Source: JBCCQH01 sp039024435
GTDB taxonomy: Bacteria; Bacteroidota; Bacteroidia; J057; JADKCL01
Assembly: GCA_039024435.1 (NCBI GenBank)
Contig: JBCCQH010000039.1
Coordinates: 1-56,013, forward strand
Direction of reading: 5' to 3'
Length of the DNA: 56,013 nt
Shown: positions 44,045 through 52,788 of the stretch, in pieces
Numbering within the stretch: position 1 is the first letter of the stretch
How the letters are laid out: each line of letters opens with the position of its first letter
The notes under the pieces: generated by a model
The model's database searches: none
What the model saw: the letters and a program-made list of their open reading frames with translations, nothing else
What the model was told of the DNA's origin: nothing
Made by a program: the position numbers and the translations under genes

Positions 44045-47000
44045 ATGAATGCAATCGTTCCATTGAACATCGCGGCGCTCCGCGTCAACTACAATGACTA
44101 CACCAACGTGGTCAGCGGATTCCAGGGACTGACGGCTTCCTTTGACCAGATGCCCTGGTACAATCCCAACGGCGGCCAGCCCCCAGCGCAAGCGAGCACC
44201 GGGGACAAGATCTACCGTGCCCTCGGCACCGCCAACGGCAATCCTTTGCGCAGCCCGATCAATCCTTTGCGGACTGGGATCCACCTGCAATGGGAGTTGC
44301 CGGACTACTTCCGGAAGGGCACCCAACCCGCGGATGGGGGCCGCATCGTCTTTCCGCCGGCCCCCAACCGCTGGTTGGTCACCCGCTTCCTGAGCATGTA
44401 TGACGCCCAATCGGGGACCTACGGGGAAGTGAGCAGCAAGCGTTGGATCGTGGAGAGCGATTACCTGACGCCGGGGCTGGAACCGGGTCCGGATGGCCTG
44501 GTCCGCGCGGCGATTTCCGTCCCCATTCCCCCGCAGCCGGGATTTCAGGAGCAGCCTTACATGTACATGGGGCGGGTGGTGGACTACGAAGACTGGGATC
44601 CGAACGATGAATCGCCTTCGGATTATCTACCGGCTTACACCGGGCCGGATGGAGCGCCGCTCTACCTCACCTCGGTGGGCTTCGTGGGGGCGTATTTTGG
44701 TTCGTACTATCCAGAATGTTGCAGTGTCTTCGGATTCTGGGACAATTTCTCGGACGTCGCTTACTCCGGCTACGACAACCTCTACGATGCGCTGCAAAAC
44801 AATGCTCCGGTACAGTTCCGCGCGAGCTACCAAGTATCCGGCTGGCTCAATGATCCAACCCAGGATCCGCTGGCGGGCCTCGACGCGACGATCACCGAAC
44901 AGTACACCGATTACCTCCACCAATGCGATGAAAACGGGGTGGACCCGGAGTTGAACCCAAACGATTTCTTCCGGCAGCTCACGGTTGGCGATATGCACTG
45001 GGCTTTCAATCTGGACGACGTAGGCTACACCCTGAATCCGGATGATTCCATTAAAACGCTGGACTATCCGCAGGAAACCCTTTCCGCCGGGACCAGCCAG
45101 GAGGTCGTGTGGAACATGACGCAAAATCCGGGAACGACCTATTTCCTCAAGTCAAACGACGGGGACAATCCTTCTTGCTGGCAGTCCGAGGTGGAGATTG
45201 CGGTGGGAAATTCCACCGAGGAGGCGATTGCGGCGATCTTGAAGCGGGACATGGGCCAAAACACCAACGACGACAACCTGCTCGACAATTACGAATACCT
45301 GCTGGACGCGCTGCAGTTGGGGTTATTGGCGGATCTGGAGTCGACGCCAAACAAGCTCATCGCCCTAGAAGAATCGCTCCACGACAACGGCTTTTCCGAT
45401 CTACCCGGCGGCTACGTCTGGATCGTGGGGAGCCAAAAAGTGGACTCGGATCAGCCGGTCAATCCGAATTCAGAGGTGACGTTGCCGCTGGATTTGGCCG
45501 AGCAATTGCACCTGCTGAATGCGGCCCAAAAAGCCTACGACCTGGGCCGCGATGCCCTGGATACGATGCGCAAGCAGCTTTTTCAGGACTGGACGCACTA
45601 CGTCAAGTTGTACGTGGGGGAGATCGACGATCCCAACATCTCGTTGAGTGACATGACCAATTTCATCGCGACCTCTTCCTCGGGGGAACTCAAGGATGTG
45701 GTCGACCAAGGTACGGCGGTCGGGTTGCTGAATTACGTGACTGACGGCGATTCTGGGGCAATTTCCGGAATGGTCAAGCCGGTTAGGGGCGTCAAAAAGA
45801 AGAGTTTGGCCTACGCGGTTTGGAACCAGTATCAGGTGGTCGCCGCGGCGCTGGAAGATCAGCCGGGCTGGCAATTGCAGTGTGCCAAGGCGGAGGCATT
45901 TCACGAGCCCAAGGAGCCGCTGGTCCTGCTGCAGGGCGACATGCTAGAACCGGTGGCCCGCAACGGCAAGGCGGATGCGGTGTTTGTGCGCTTGAGTCCG
46001 GAATTGCTCAACGAAATTACCGTGACCTACCAGGATACCCCCACCCAACTGGCGGTGAGTGATTTGGCTGGCGTCCCGGCGGTCAGTTCGGTGACCCCGA
46101 TGCAAGCCGATGTCCAGGCCCTGCTCGGGGAAGCGTTTTTGCTCACGCCCCTGCTCGCGGAAGAGGTCGGCGATGCGCTCAAGGCCCTCGGAGGCCAAAA
46201 CAATCCGGCGGTGGATTCGCTCACCGACTTTGTGATCAGCTTGATGTACGCCCAGGGCGGCCTGAGTCCGCTCGACCTCGATCCGAATCCGGGCGGCGTT
46301 CCCGCTCCGCCCACCAGCAGCCTTTTTGCTACGGTTGCGGCGGACGATTACGTGCCCGCCGCGAACCCCAGTATCAGCGTCGATTCGCCCCAGGCGCTGG
46401 CGATTGAATTCACGAATGGCGCTGCCAATGGCTGGCCTCCGGATCACGTGGGCTGGACCACCCAAGCGACGCCCTCCGGCTTTCCGAGCACGCAGGTGAA
46501 CCCCTTCCTGCCGATTTTCATGATTTGGACAGTGGAACTCGATCCCTTGCGGCAAGTGGGGACGGATGGACAGGGCAACCCCGCTTATGCGGCAAAAAAT
46601 CTGACCGATTTCTTCACTTTGGATGCGGATGCGGTCGATTACGTCTACAAAGTAGAGGGCGGGCAGGGGGTAGATTTCACTTCGGGCCAGATCACGCCCT
46701 ACGGTGATTCTTCGACCATGACCGCCAATTCCGCAAATGTTTTGTTGTACCAAATCAACAGCTACCTCGGCAATCACCCGAACGATCCGGAAAAGGACAC
46801 TTTGGCGGCGATTGCCACGGAATACGGGAAAAATAAGTTTCTCGCTCAGTCAATCGGTGGATTTAATATCCAGCAGATCCTCAGCACCCCAATTGCCCAG
46901 GTGGCGGTCGAGGATCTGACCAAAGGCTCCCGCGATGCGGTGACCACCCAAGTTGCGGCGGCGGCGACCGCGGTGGATTGGGACAACTGGTATGACTACG

Positions 47001-48412
47001 CATTCAACAGCTTGACCCCGATCTCAACCGGCTTGCTCGCCCAGCAAAATTTCGGACCTCTGCGCTCGGGATTCTTGGCGATTGACCGGGTAGAATTGGT
47101 CGATGCCTTTGGGCAGCGGATGGACCTGTTCACCGCCAAGACCAATCCGGACAATTCTCTGCAGGTCATCACCTCGTACGCGATGACGCCGCCGGCGGAC
47201 GATACCCAAAACCAAGATAAAATCTACTTAGCTCCCCGCTTGCTCACCCCGACCCGGTTGTGGTTCCACTGGCTGTCGGCGACCTTTGATCCTTCTGTAG
47301 AGGGGATTACCGGTGATTTTGCCGAGTTGACCGGGCATCCGGCTACCTCCCCGGTCTGCGGCTGGGTGCTGCCCAACCACTTGGACAACGATCTCTTCTT
47401 TTACAACTCGGACGGCGCCGCAATCGGGACATTTGGCACCGAAGGGGCGGGGACGAGCGCGGCGCTGGTGTACCGGACCCGGGCGGGGAACCTCATCTCG
47501 CCGAGCAGTGGACCGGAAGCATTGGCGCAGGACATCGGGCCGGAAGGTGACCCCCAAGCGGGTATCAATCCCAATCTGGCAAATTACATGTGGTACCTGC
47601 AAGGGCAGAACGCGGCTTATTTGGAAGATTTGTTGGCGGTGATTTTGGGTTCGGCGGATTTCATCAATCCGGCCAACTACGCCCAGAATGCGGCGCTCTC
47701 GGTACTGATCGGGCGGCCACTGGCCCTGGCCCGGGTTGAGGTGGGACTGGAGACGGCGGGCAATTTGTTGCCGATCAGCCAGGCGGACAACGATGCCCAA
47801 AGCCCTTTTCCGCAAGACGTAAACGCGGGGCGGACGGCCTATACCGAGCGCATGGCCTACAGCGCGGCGCAGTTGCAAGACGTGAATTTCCCGCTGCGCT
47901 TGGGTGACCTCGCCAATCTGGACGACGGATTGGTCGGCTATCTCATCGAAGGGAGTGGGGACAATCCCCTGACCGGGGAAAATTTCTACGCACCGGCGGC
48001 GACCTCCTCGATGACCGGGGGGGTACAGGCTCCGAGCGAAACTACGCTGCAACTCAAGCTCAACGATGCGGTGCAGCACCTCACGCTGTTGCTCGATCCG
48101 CGGGCGCCGGTCCACGCGACCACCGGGATCTTGCCGGTCAGCAGCTTGCGCATCCCCAACGATCAATATGCTGCGGCAATGGGCCGCCTGGCGGTCAACT
48201 TCATCACCCGTCCCCTGCTGAAAATGGCCCAAGGACTCAGGGTCCCCTTGCCGGCGGAGGCCGGCTACTCCTGGTCCTGGATCACTCCGGGCACGGATCC
48301 GCCTACACCGCTGCAACCCAACCAAGTCAACGATACCCCGATTTACGGCTACACGTCCCAGACCTTGGAGGAAGGCTGGCTCCAACTGAGCCCCGACCCG
48401 GACGACGAATAA
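44045..48412 (+). CDS. Giant cluster protein, 1455 aa, unknown family
   Basis: This is the largest gene in the window. There is no signal peptide, transmembrane segment or recognisable catalytic motif. The N-terminal region contains GIHLQWELPDYFRKG ... FPPAPNRWLVTRFLSMYD (about 76-120), which looks like a conserved core. A long middle with mixed helices (LPLDLAEQLHLLNAAQKAYDLGRDALDTMRKQLFQDW, about 480-520) follows, and the C-terminal third has MTPPADDTQNQDKIYLAPRLLTPTRLWFHWLSA and a mixed alpha/beta domain. It is acidic, rich in Q, N, D and T, and poor in cysteine. It follows the 331-aa gene by three bases and precedes the Ig-like gene by 48. A scaffold or main-body role in a multi-protein particle is inference from size and context. 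Confidence 0.6.
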   Translation: MNAIVPLNIAALRVNYNDYTNVVSGFQGLTASFDQMPWYNPNGGQPPAQASTGDKIYRALGTANGNPLRSPINPLRTGIHLQWELPDYFRKGTQPADGGRIVFPPAPNRWLVTRFLSMYDAQSGTYGEVSSKRWIVESDYLTPGLEPGPDGLVRAAISVPIPPQPGFQEQPYMYMGRVVDYEDWDPNDESPSDYLPAYTGPDGAPLYLTSVGFVGAYFGSYYPECCSVFGFWDNFSDVAYSGYDNLYDALQNNAPVQFRASYQVSGWLNDPTQDPLAGLDATITEQYTDYLHQCDENGVDPELNPNDFFRQLTVGDMHWAFNLDDVGYTLNPDDSIKTLDYPQETLSAGTSQEVVWNMTQNPGTTYFLKSNDGDNPSCWQSEVEIAVGNSTEEAIAAILKRDMGQNTNDDNLLDNYEYLLDALQLGLLADLESTPNKLIALEESLHDNGFSDLPGGYVWIVGSQKVDSDQPVNPNSEVTLPLDLAEQLHLLNAAQKAYDLGRDALDTMRKQLFQDWTHYVKLYVGEIDDPNISLSDMTNFIATSSSGELKDVVDQGTAVGLLNYVTDGDSGAISGMVKPVRGVKKKSLAYAVWNQYQVVAAALEDQPGWQLQCAKAEAFHEPKEPLVLLQGDMLEPVARNGKADAVFVRLSPELLNEITVTYQDTPTQLAVSDLAGVPAVSSVTPMQADVQALLGEAFLLTPLLAEEVGDALKALGGQNNPAVDSLTDFVISLMYAQGGLSPLDLDPNPGGVPAPPTSSLFATVAADDYVPAANPSISVDSPQALAIEFTNGAANGWPPDHVGWTTQATPSGFPSTQVNPFLPIFMIWTVELDPLRQVGTDGQGNPAYAAKNLTDFFTLDADAVDYVYKVEGGQGVDFTSGQITPYGDSSTMTANSANVLLYQINSYLGNHPNDPEKDTLAAIATEYGKNKFLAQSIGGFNIQQILSTPIAQVAVEDLTKGSRDAVTTQVAAAATAVDWDNWYDYAFNSLTPISTGLLAQQNFGPLRSGFLAIDRVELVDAFGQRMDLFTAKTNPDNSLQVITSYAMTPPADDTQNQDKIYLAPRLLTPTRLWFHWLSATFDPSVEGITGDFAELTGHPATSPVCGWVLPNHLDNDLFFYNSDGAAIGTFGTEGAGTSAALVYRTRAGNLISPSSGPEALAQDIGPEGDPQAGINPNLANYMWYLQGQNAAYLEDLLAVILGSADFINPANYAQNAALSVLIGRPLALARVEVGLETAGNLLPISQADNDAQSPFPQDVNAGRTAYTERMAYSAAQLQDVNFPLRLGDLANLDDGLVGYLIEGSGDNPLTGENFYAPAATSSMTGGVQAPSETTLQLKLNDAVQHLTLLLDPRAPVHATTGILPVSSLRIPNDQYAAAMGRLAVNFITRPLLKMAQGLRVPLPAEAGYSWSWITPGTDPPTPLQPNQVNDTPIYGYTSQTLEEGWLQLSPDPDDE

Positions 48413-48460
48413 TTTATTTTTGACCAAAACTCGATTGCGGAAACCCTCGATTCGATACCT

Positions 48461-50026
48461 ATGGCAACAATTACAATTCAATTGACCAATCCCGCGCTCA
48501 GCGGAGATCCCACGACCATTTACCAGAATGTCGCGGCCAGTTTGCACGTCGTATTGACCAATGAAACCAGCGCGGCGATTTCGTTCACCACCAACTCGGA
48601 AATCATCGTCTACCTGCCGTATTTCTTCTCCACCAGCGAAGTGGCGGCGATGACCATCGGCGAGATCAGCCCGGATGACTGGGACTTTGCCTACGACAGC
48701 GGTCTCACTGCACTCAAACTCACGGCAAAAAAGCGGGGAAGTTGGGCCAGTGGCGCTGAACTGAGTTTTGACATCGACAGTGTGGTTGCTTCCGCCGCCC
48801 CGACTTCGGATGCGGTAGAGTTGCAGTTCCAGGACTTTTCTGGTCAGAATATTCCGCTATCGGTTTCGGCGACCTTGAATTTGCAGGAAAAGCCGGAGCC
48901 GGGCTCGGCCTCCCTGCGCGACACCCTCAGCGTGGAGATGGAATACGGCGGCATCGTCTACATTTCCAATCCGCAAAATCCCCTTTCCAATACACTTTAC
49001 CTCAATTTCAAGAATACGGGGACCGATCCGCTATATTCGGGCGAGGACAAATGGCGCGGCGACCCCAAGGTCGAGGTGTACTTTGTGTACGGCACTACCA
49101 GCGGGGCCCTCGCCCCGGCCACCAAGCCAAATTCCGGCGATGTCGGTTCGGCTTGGGGAATCAGCGGCAAGATTTTCACTGACCAAACTGAAGGCTGGAC
49201 GATCGCAAATCCGGACGTCAGCGGCCAGGCCAATTCTCCGGTCTGGACGCTGAAACCCAACGGCACGAACATCCCGATCATCGGGACGGGGGACCAGGCC
49301 AATATCACGTTTGCCTTCGAAGACATCGTTTCGCTCACGCCGGCCGGGGCCACGCAGATGTACGTTTCTTTCTCCGGTTTCATGAAGGACGAGCAAACGG
49401 TATACGACGATACGACCTTTGTGGTCCCGATCTCAAAAACCGACCTGCAAAATCCGGGCGCCATTGGGATTTATTGCCTGGATGCGCAAATCGAAATCCA
49501 GGATGCGGCGGAGCAGGTTCCGATTCCCCTTACCTGGTCCATGCTGGGGGTCGGTAGCGTCAAGTTGAGCTTTTACGTACCGGGAGTGACCATCCCCGAG
49601 GTCAAATATTCCTACGGGGCCACTCATCCGGTACTGAACTACGATCAACAGAGTCCGGAGATTTCCGGGATCACCTCGACGGAAACGCTCATCGTGTACT
49701 TGTGGGCGTACTCGGACGACAATTGGCAGCAACAACTGAACAAGATCGAAACTTCGGTGCCGCTGATTTTCCCACCGCGGATCGATGCTTTTACCATCAA
49801 GGTCATCGACACCGCGCCGCCGAACAGCTATTCTTTCCAATTGGATTGGGAAATCGCGGGCGAGACCTCGTTTGAGATCGTAGCCGACGATGGGCGCGGG
49901 AGTCCAGTGGTCTTACCGGTGCCGCAGAGTGCCACGACTTACGTGGTGCATCCGACCGCGCCGGAGACGACCTATACCTTGAATGTTTACGGCAATGAGT
50001 CGGTGGTGGAGCCAGAGAACGCGTAG
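48461..50026 (+). CDS. Multi-domain beta-sandwich cluster protein, 521 aa
   Basis: This protein has 521 residues without signal peptide. It appears to be a chain of beta domains: an N-terminal sandwich (about 1-140), a second large beta region (150-330), and two Ig/FN3-like domains at the C-terminus. The last one has FTIKVIDTAPPNSYSFQLDWEIAGETSFEIVADDG ... ATTYVVHPTAPETTYTLNVYGNES. It lies immediately upstream of the five tail-collar genes, in the position where phage and injection systems often encode a fibre stalk or linker. That analogy is the only functional clue. Confidence 0.6.
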   Translation: MATITIQLTNPALSGDPTTIYQNVAASLHVVLTNETSAAISFTTNSEIIVYLPYFFSTSEVAAMTIGEISPDDWDFAYDSGLTALKLTAKKRGSWASGAELSFDIDSVVASAAPTSDAVELQFQDFSGQNIPLSVSATLNLQEKPEPGSASLRDTLSVEMEYGGIVYISNPQNPLSNTLYLNFKNTGTDPLYSGEDKWRGDPKVEVYFVYGTTSGALAPATKPNSGDVGSAWGISGKIFTDQTEGWTIANPDVSGQANSPVWTLKPNGTNIPIIGTGDQANITFAFEDIVSLTPAGATQMYVSFSGFMKDEQTVYDDTTFVVPISKTDLQNPGAIGIYCLDAQIEIQDAAEQVPIPLTWSMLGVGSVKLSFYVPGVTIPEVKYSYGATHPVLNYDQQSPEISGITSTETLIVYLWAYSDDNWQQQLNKIETSVPLIFPPRIDAFTIKVIDTAPPNSYSFQLDWEIAGETSFEIVADDGRGSPVVLPVPQSATTYVVHPTAPETTYTLNVYGNESVVEPENA

Positions 50027-50068
50027 TCCCATCGCCGTAGTATTGATCATCTTCTTATTCTGAATCAC

Positions 50069-50545
50069 ATGACGAGTGCTGCACAAAATCCTTCCCAATC
50101 GGTCACGGCAGTGGCGCCTTTTCCGGTGGGTTCCATCATCGCTTACGGAGCGGAACAACCGCCGAATGGCTGGTTGATCTGCGATGGCCAATCCATTACT
50201 CAGGCGGATTACCCGAACCGGTTTGCGGTCATTGGGGGCACCGGGCCGGACTTGCGGAGCCGATTTGTCATCGGGGTGGGGCAGGGGGCAGGGCTCAGTT
50301 CCCGGCCTTTGTTCCAACGGGGAGGAGAGGAGAAGCACGTCTTGTCCGTTGCGGAAATGCCCGAACACAACCACACGCAGGGAATCGGTGGGGGGTACAC
50401 CACGGGTGGTGTGGGCACTGGCAATTCAGAGGGCTACGCAACGGACCGGCCCAAGTTCCAGGCGCTGGTTTCCTCTGCGGGAGGCAGCCAGGCGCACAAC
50501 AACATGCCGCCATTTTTCGCTTTGACCTACATCATCAAATATTGA
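50069..50545 (+). CDS. Phage tail collar domain protein, paralogue 1
   Basis: This short tail-fibre-like protein of 158 residues has the collar fold typical of MdpB/microcystin-dependent and phage tail-collar proteins. The conserved pieces are PVGSIIAYGAEQPPNGWLICDGQSI (about 16-40), PDLRSRFVIGVGQGAG (61-76), MPEHNHTQ with the metal-binding HxH, and the terminal AHNNMPPFFALTYIIKY. The region between HxH and the C-terminus is Gly-rich and differs from the other four paralogues. Such proteins form trimers at receptor-binding tips of phage tails. It follows the Ig-like gene by 42 bp. Confidence 0.85.
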   Translation: MTSAAQNPSQSVTAVAPFPVGSIIAYGAEQPPNGWLICDGQSITQADYPNRFAVIGGTGPDLRSRFVIGVGQGAGLSSRPLFQRGGEEKHVLSVAEMPEHNHTQGIGGGYTTGGVGTGNSEGYATDRPKFQALVSSAGGSQAHNNMPPFFALTYIIKY

Positions 50546-50550
50546 GCACC

Positions 50551-51030
50551 ATGTCAGAAAATCAAGCTTCGGCCCAAGTCACGGCTTACAACACGATGCC
50601 GGTGGGTACGGTGGTCTCCTTCGGTGGCAGTGACGTCCCCAATGGTTGGTTGTTGTGCGACGGTCGCAGCATCGAGCGCAGTGATTATCCAAATTTGTAC
50701 GACGTGGTTGGCGGGGTGCTCCCGGACCTGCGCAGCCGGTTTGTCGTCGGTGCCGGACAAGGAAGTGGGTTGAGTAGCTATCCGCTGAATGCGCAAGGGG
50801 GAGAGGAGCGGGTCCAGTTGTCGGCGGAGGAGATGCCGAGCCACCAGCACTTTGGCTGGGGAGAAAACCATTCGGACTGGCCGTACGGGGTTACGGGAGA
50901 CAACAACAACCTGGGGGCTTACGGCAACGACTACGACAACTATTTGTACGGAACGACCAGTGCCGGGGGCGATCAGGCCCACGAGAATCGGCCGCCGTTT
51001 TTTGCCTTGACTTTCATCATCAAATACTGA
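50551..51030 (+). CDS. Phage tail collar domain protein, paralogue 2
   Basis: This paralogue has 159 residues (MSENQASAQVTAYNTMPVGTVV start). The frame is open from a TTG at 50542, but ATG 50551 aligns with paralogue 3. Conserved pieces are SDVPNGWLLCDGRSIERSDYPNLYD, PDLRSRFVVGAGQGSGL, MPSHQH (HxH) and AHENRPPFFALTFIIKY. Its variable segment GWGENHSDWPYGVTGDNNNLG closely resembles paralogue 3, so the pair is a recent duplication. Five bases separate it from paralogue 1 and from paralogue 3. Confidence 0.85.
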   Translation: MSENQASAQVTAYNTMPVGTVVSFGGSDVPNGWLLCDGRSIERSDYPNLYDVVGGVLPDLRSRFVVGAGQGSGLSSYPLNAQGGEERVQLSAEEMPSHQHFGWGENHSDWPYGVTGDNNNLGAYGNDYDNYLYGTTSAGGDQAHENRPPFFALTFIIKY

Positions 51031-51035
51031 AACCT

Positions 51036-51518
51036 ATGTCCGAAAATTCAGCTTCGGCCCAAGTCGTCGCTTACAATGCGATGCCAGTGGGCACGGTCGT
51101 ATCCTTTGCCGGGAGTGATGCCCCCAACGGTTGGGTGCTGTGCGATGGCCGCACGATTGACCGCACGGATTATCCCGCGCTCTTTGATCTGATCGGCAAT
51201 CGATTGCCCGATCTGCGCAGCCGCTTTGTGGTGGGAGCCGGTCACGGTCCCAATTTGCAAAACCGCGATTTGCACGCTGCTGGGGGAAAAGAGGACGTGC
51301 AACTTACCGTCGCGGAGATGCCGGTGCACCAGCACTACGGCTTTGGCGAGTACGGGACGGACTGGCCGTATGGCACCACGGGCAATGGCCATGAACCCGG
51401 CAGTCACGGCGGAAGGGACAACGACAACAATTACTACGGGACCACAAGTGCCGGAGGGGATCAGGCCCACGAGAATATGCCGCCGTGGTATGCATTGACC
51501 TATATCATTAAATACTAA
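51036..51518 (+). CDS. Phage tail collar domain protein, paralogue 3
   Basis: This paralogue has 160 residues (MSENSASAQVVAYNAMPVGTVV). The layout is the same as paralogue 2: SDAPNGWVLCDGRTIDRTDYP, PDLRSRFVVGAGHGPNL, MPVHQHYGFGEYGTDWPYG, AHENMPPWYALTYIIKY. The segment GNGHEPGSHGGRDNDNNYYG diverges from paralogue 2 while flanks are nearly constant, consistent with selection on an exposed loop. Confidence 0.85.
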   Translation: MSENSASAQVVAYNAMPVGTVVSFAGSDAPNGWVLCDGRTIDRTDYPALFDLIGNRLPDLRSRFVVGAGHGPNLQNRDLHAAGGKEDVQLTVAEMPVHQHYGFGEYGTDWPYGTTGNGHEPGSHGGRDNDNNYYGTTSAGGDQAHENMPPWYALTYIIKY

Positions 51519-51536
51519 GTACAATTAAAATCAAGT

Positions 51537-52031
51537 ATGGGAAATCAATCCAATTCTACCGTTTCCGCGACCGCCGTCGCCAATACGATCATTCCGGTGG
51601 GCACCATTTTGCCTTATATCGGACCGGACAATCAGGTTCCAAATGGCTTTTTGTTGTGCAATGGCCAGGCGATTGTCCAGACCACTTATCCCGACTTGTA
51701 CGCGCTAGTAGGGGGCAATTTGCCCGACTTGCGCAGCCGTTTTCTGGTGGGGGCCGGTCAGGGCGCCGGTTTGAGCAACTATGGACTCAAAGGGACCGGA
51801 GGTGATGAATCGGTGAGCCTGAGTGTGGATCAAATCCCGCCCCACAGCCACCCCATCAACGGGGGGAATTTTGGGGTACACAACAAGTCCTTCAAGCACG
51901 ACGGGACTTCGAATCATCCGTTCGAAACGAATCCAGACACGGCCCTTTCCGGAACCGATTCCGCCGGTGGAGGACAATCACACGAGAATCGGCCGCCTTG
52001 GTACGCGCTGAACTACATCGTCAAATATTAA
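51537..52031 (+). CDS. Phage tail collar domain protein, paralogue 4
   Basis: This paralogue has 164 residues. Conserved pieces are IPVGTILPYIGPDNQVPNGFLLCNGQAI, PDLRSRFLVGAGQGAGL, IPPHSHPI (HxH) and SHENRPPWYALNYIVKY. Its variable segment (NGGNFGVHNKSFKHDGTSNHPF) pairs with paralogue 5 rather than with 2 and 3, so the array contains at least three subgroups: 1, 2+3, 4+5. Confidence 0.85.
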   Translation: MGNQSNSTVSATAVANTIIPVGTILPYIGPDNQVPNGFLLCNGQAIVQTTYPDLYALVGGNLPDLRSRFLVGAGQGAGLSNYGLKGTGGDESVSLSVDQIPPHSHPINGGNFGVHNKSFKHDGTSNHPFETNPDTALSGTDSAGGGQSHENRPPWYALNYIVKY

Positions 52032-52087
52032 AATTGCTGGGTCTTTCCGCTATTTGGGGGATCTTTGACCTTTACTCCATAAATTCT

Positions 52088-52576
52088 ATGAAATCGAAAA
52101 CAGCTTTGGTAAAATCCGCTGACGTTGTTGCGGTATCTTCGGTTCCCGTGGGGACCGTGCTGCCTTACATGGGGGATACGCCGCCGAATGGCTACTTGCT
52201 GTGCGACGGCAGCAAAATCGACGGGAATGATTATCCCGATTTGCAAAAACTCATCGGTGACCACCTGCCGGATCTGCGCAGTCGCTTCCTCGTCGGGGCG
52301 GGGCAGGGCGATGACCGGGACAAGTACAAGATCGGGGATACCGGCGGTGACGAAAGCATTCAGTTGTCCGTGGACGAACTGCCCAAGCACAGCCACACGA
52401 TCAATGACGGCGACTTTGGCTACCACTCTGGTTCTTTCAAAGGCAACACGGGGAAAGACCTGCCTTTCGAGACCAATGCTTCCAAGCCGCTCAAGGGCAC
52501 CGATGATGTCGGGGATGACAAGGCCCACGAAAACCGACCGCCTTACTATGCACTGAACTACGTGATCAAATACTGA
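52088..52576 (+). CDS. Phage tail collar domain protein, paralogue 5 (last gene of cluster)
   Basis: This paralogue has 162 residues. Conserved pieces are VPVGTVLPYMGDTPPNGYLLCDGSKIDGNDYPDLQ, PDLRSRFLVGAGQGDDR, LPKHSHTI (HxH) and AHENRPPYYALNYVIKY. The open frame extends upstream to 51998 through the previous gene, but ATG 52088 fits the family start. It follows paralogue 4 by 56 bp, the largest gap in the array. I see no strong terminator directly after it; weak GC hairpins lie at 52623-52653. Confidence 0.85.
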   Translation: MKSKTALVKSADVVAVSSVPVGTVLPYMGDTPPNGYLLCDGSKIDGNDYPDLQKLIGDHLPDLRSRFLVGAGQGDDRDKYKIGDTGGDESIQLSVDELPKHSHTINDGDFGYHSGSFKGNTGKDLPFETNASKPLKGTDDVGDDKAHENRPPYYALNYVIKY

Positions 52577-52739
52577 TCGGGGGAGGTTTTTGGGAAAACG
52601 CCCGCGGGGCTGGTTTGCGCGCAGTGGATCCACTCGGGTGACCGGTGACGGTCCGGTCCGATCAGGCGTGGAGCCGGCCCGTTCATCCCGCAAGACCGAC
52701 CATTGGGGGGAATTGCGGGTGTGCCGGCGGTTTGTCCCG

Positions 52740-52747
52740 TATATTTG
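52740..52747 (+). promoter_or_regulatory. -7 promoter box (TATATTTG) for the Ser-leader/tRNA unit
   Basis: This exact TAnnTTTG match lies 41 bases before the leader ATG at 52789. No convincing -33 TTTG at normal spacing. An in-frame ATG at 52750 lies only two bases after the box, so the transcript probably starts too late to use it. Confidence 0.5.
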
Positions 52748-52788
52748 CAATGTCAAACAAACAGAACTCATCTGAACATCGACAAACA

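Noticed and set aside
47228..48547. Open frame of 439 codons on the minus strand
   Set aside because: Antisense to the 1455-aa gene, Arg/Gln-rich, no domain.
35526..52576. Prophage or contractile injection system
   Set aside because: Apart from the tail-collar proteins no phage structural, replication, lysis, integrase, sheath, tube or baseplate gene is visible, and base composition looks like the neighbours.
50069..52576. Diversity-generating retroelement acting on the collar genes
   Set aside because: No reverse transcriptase, template repeat or adenine-biased variable repeat is visible in the window; variation between copies looks like ordinary divergence.
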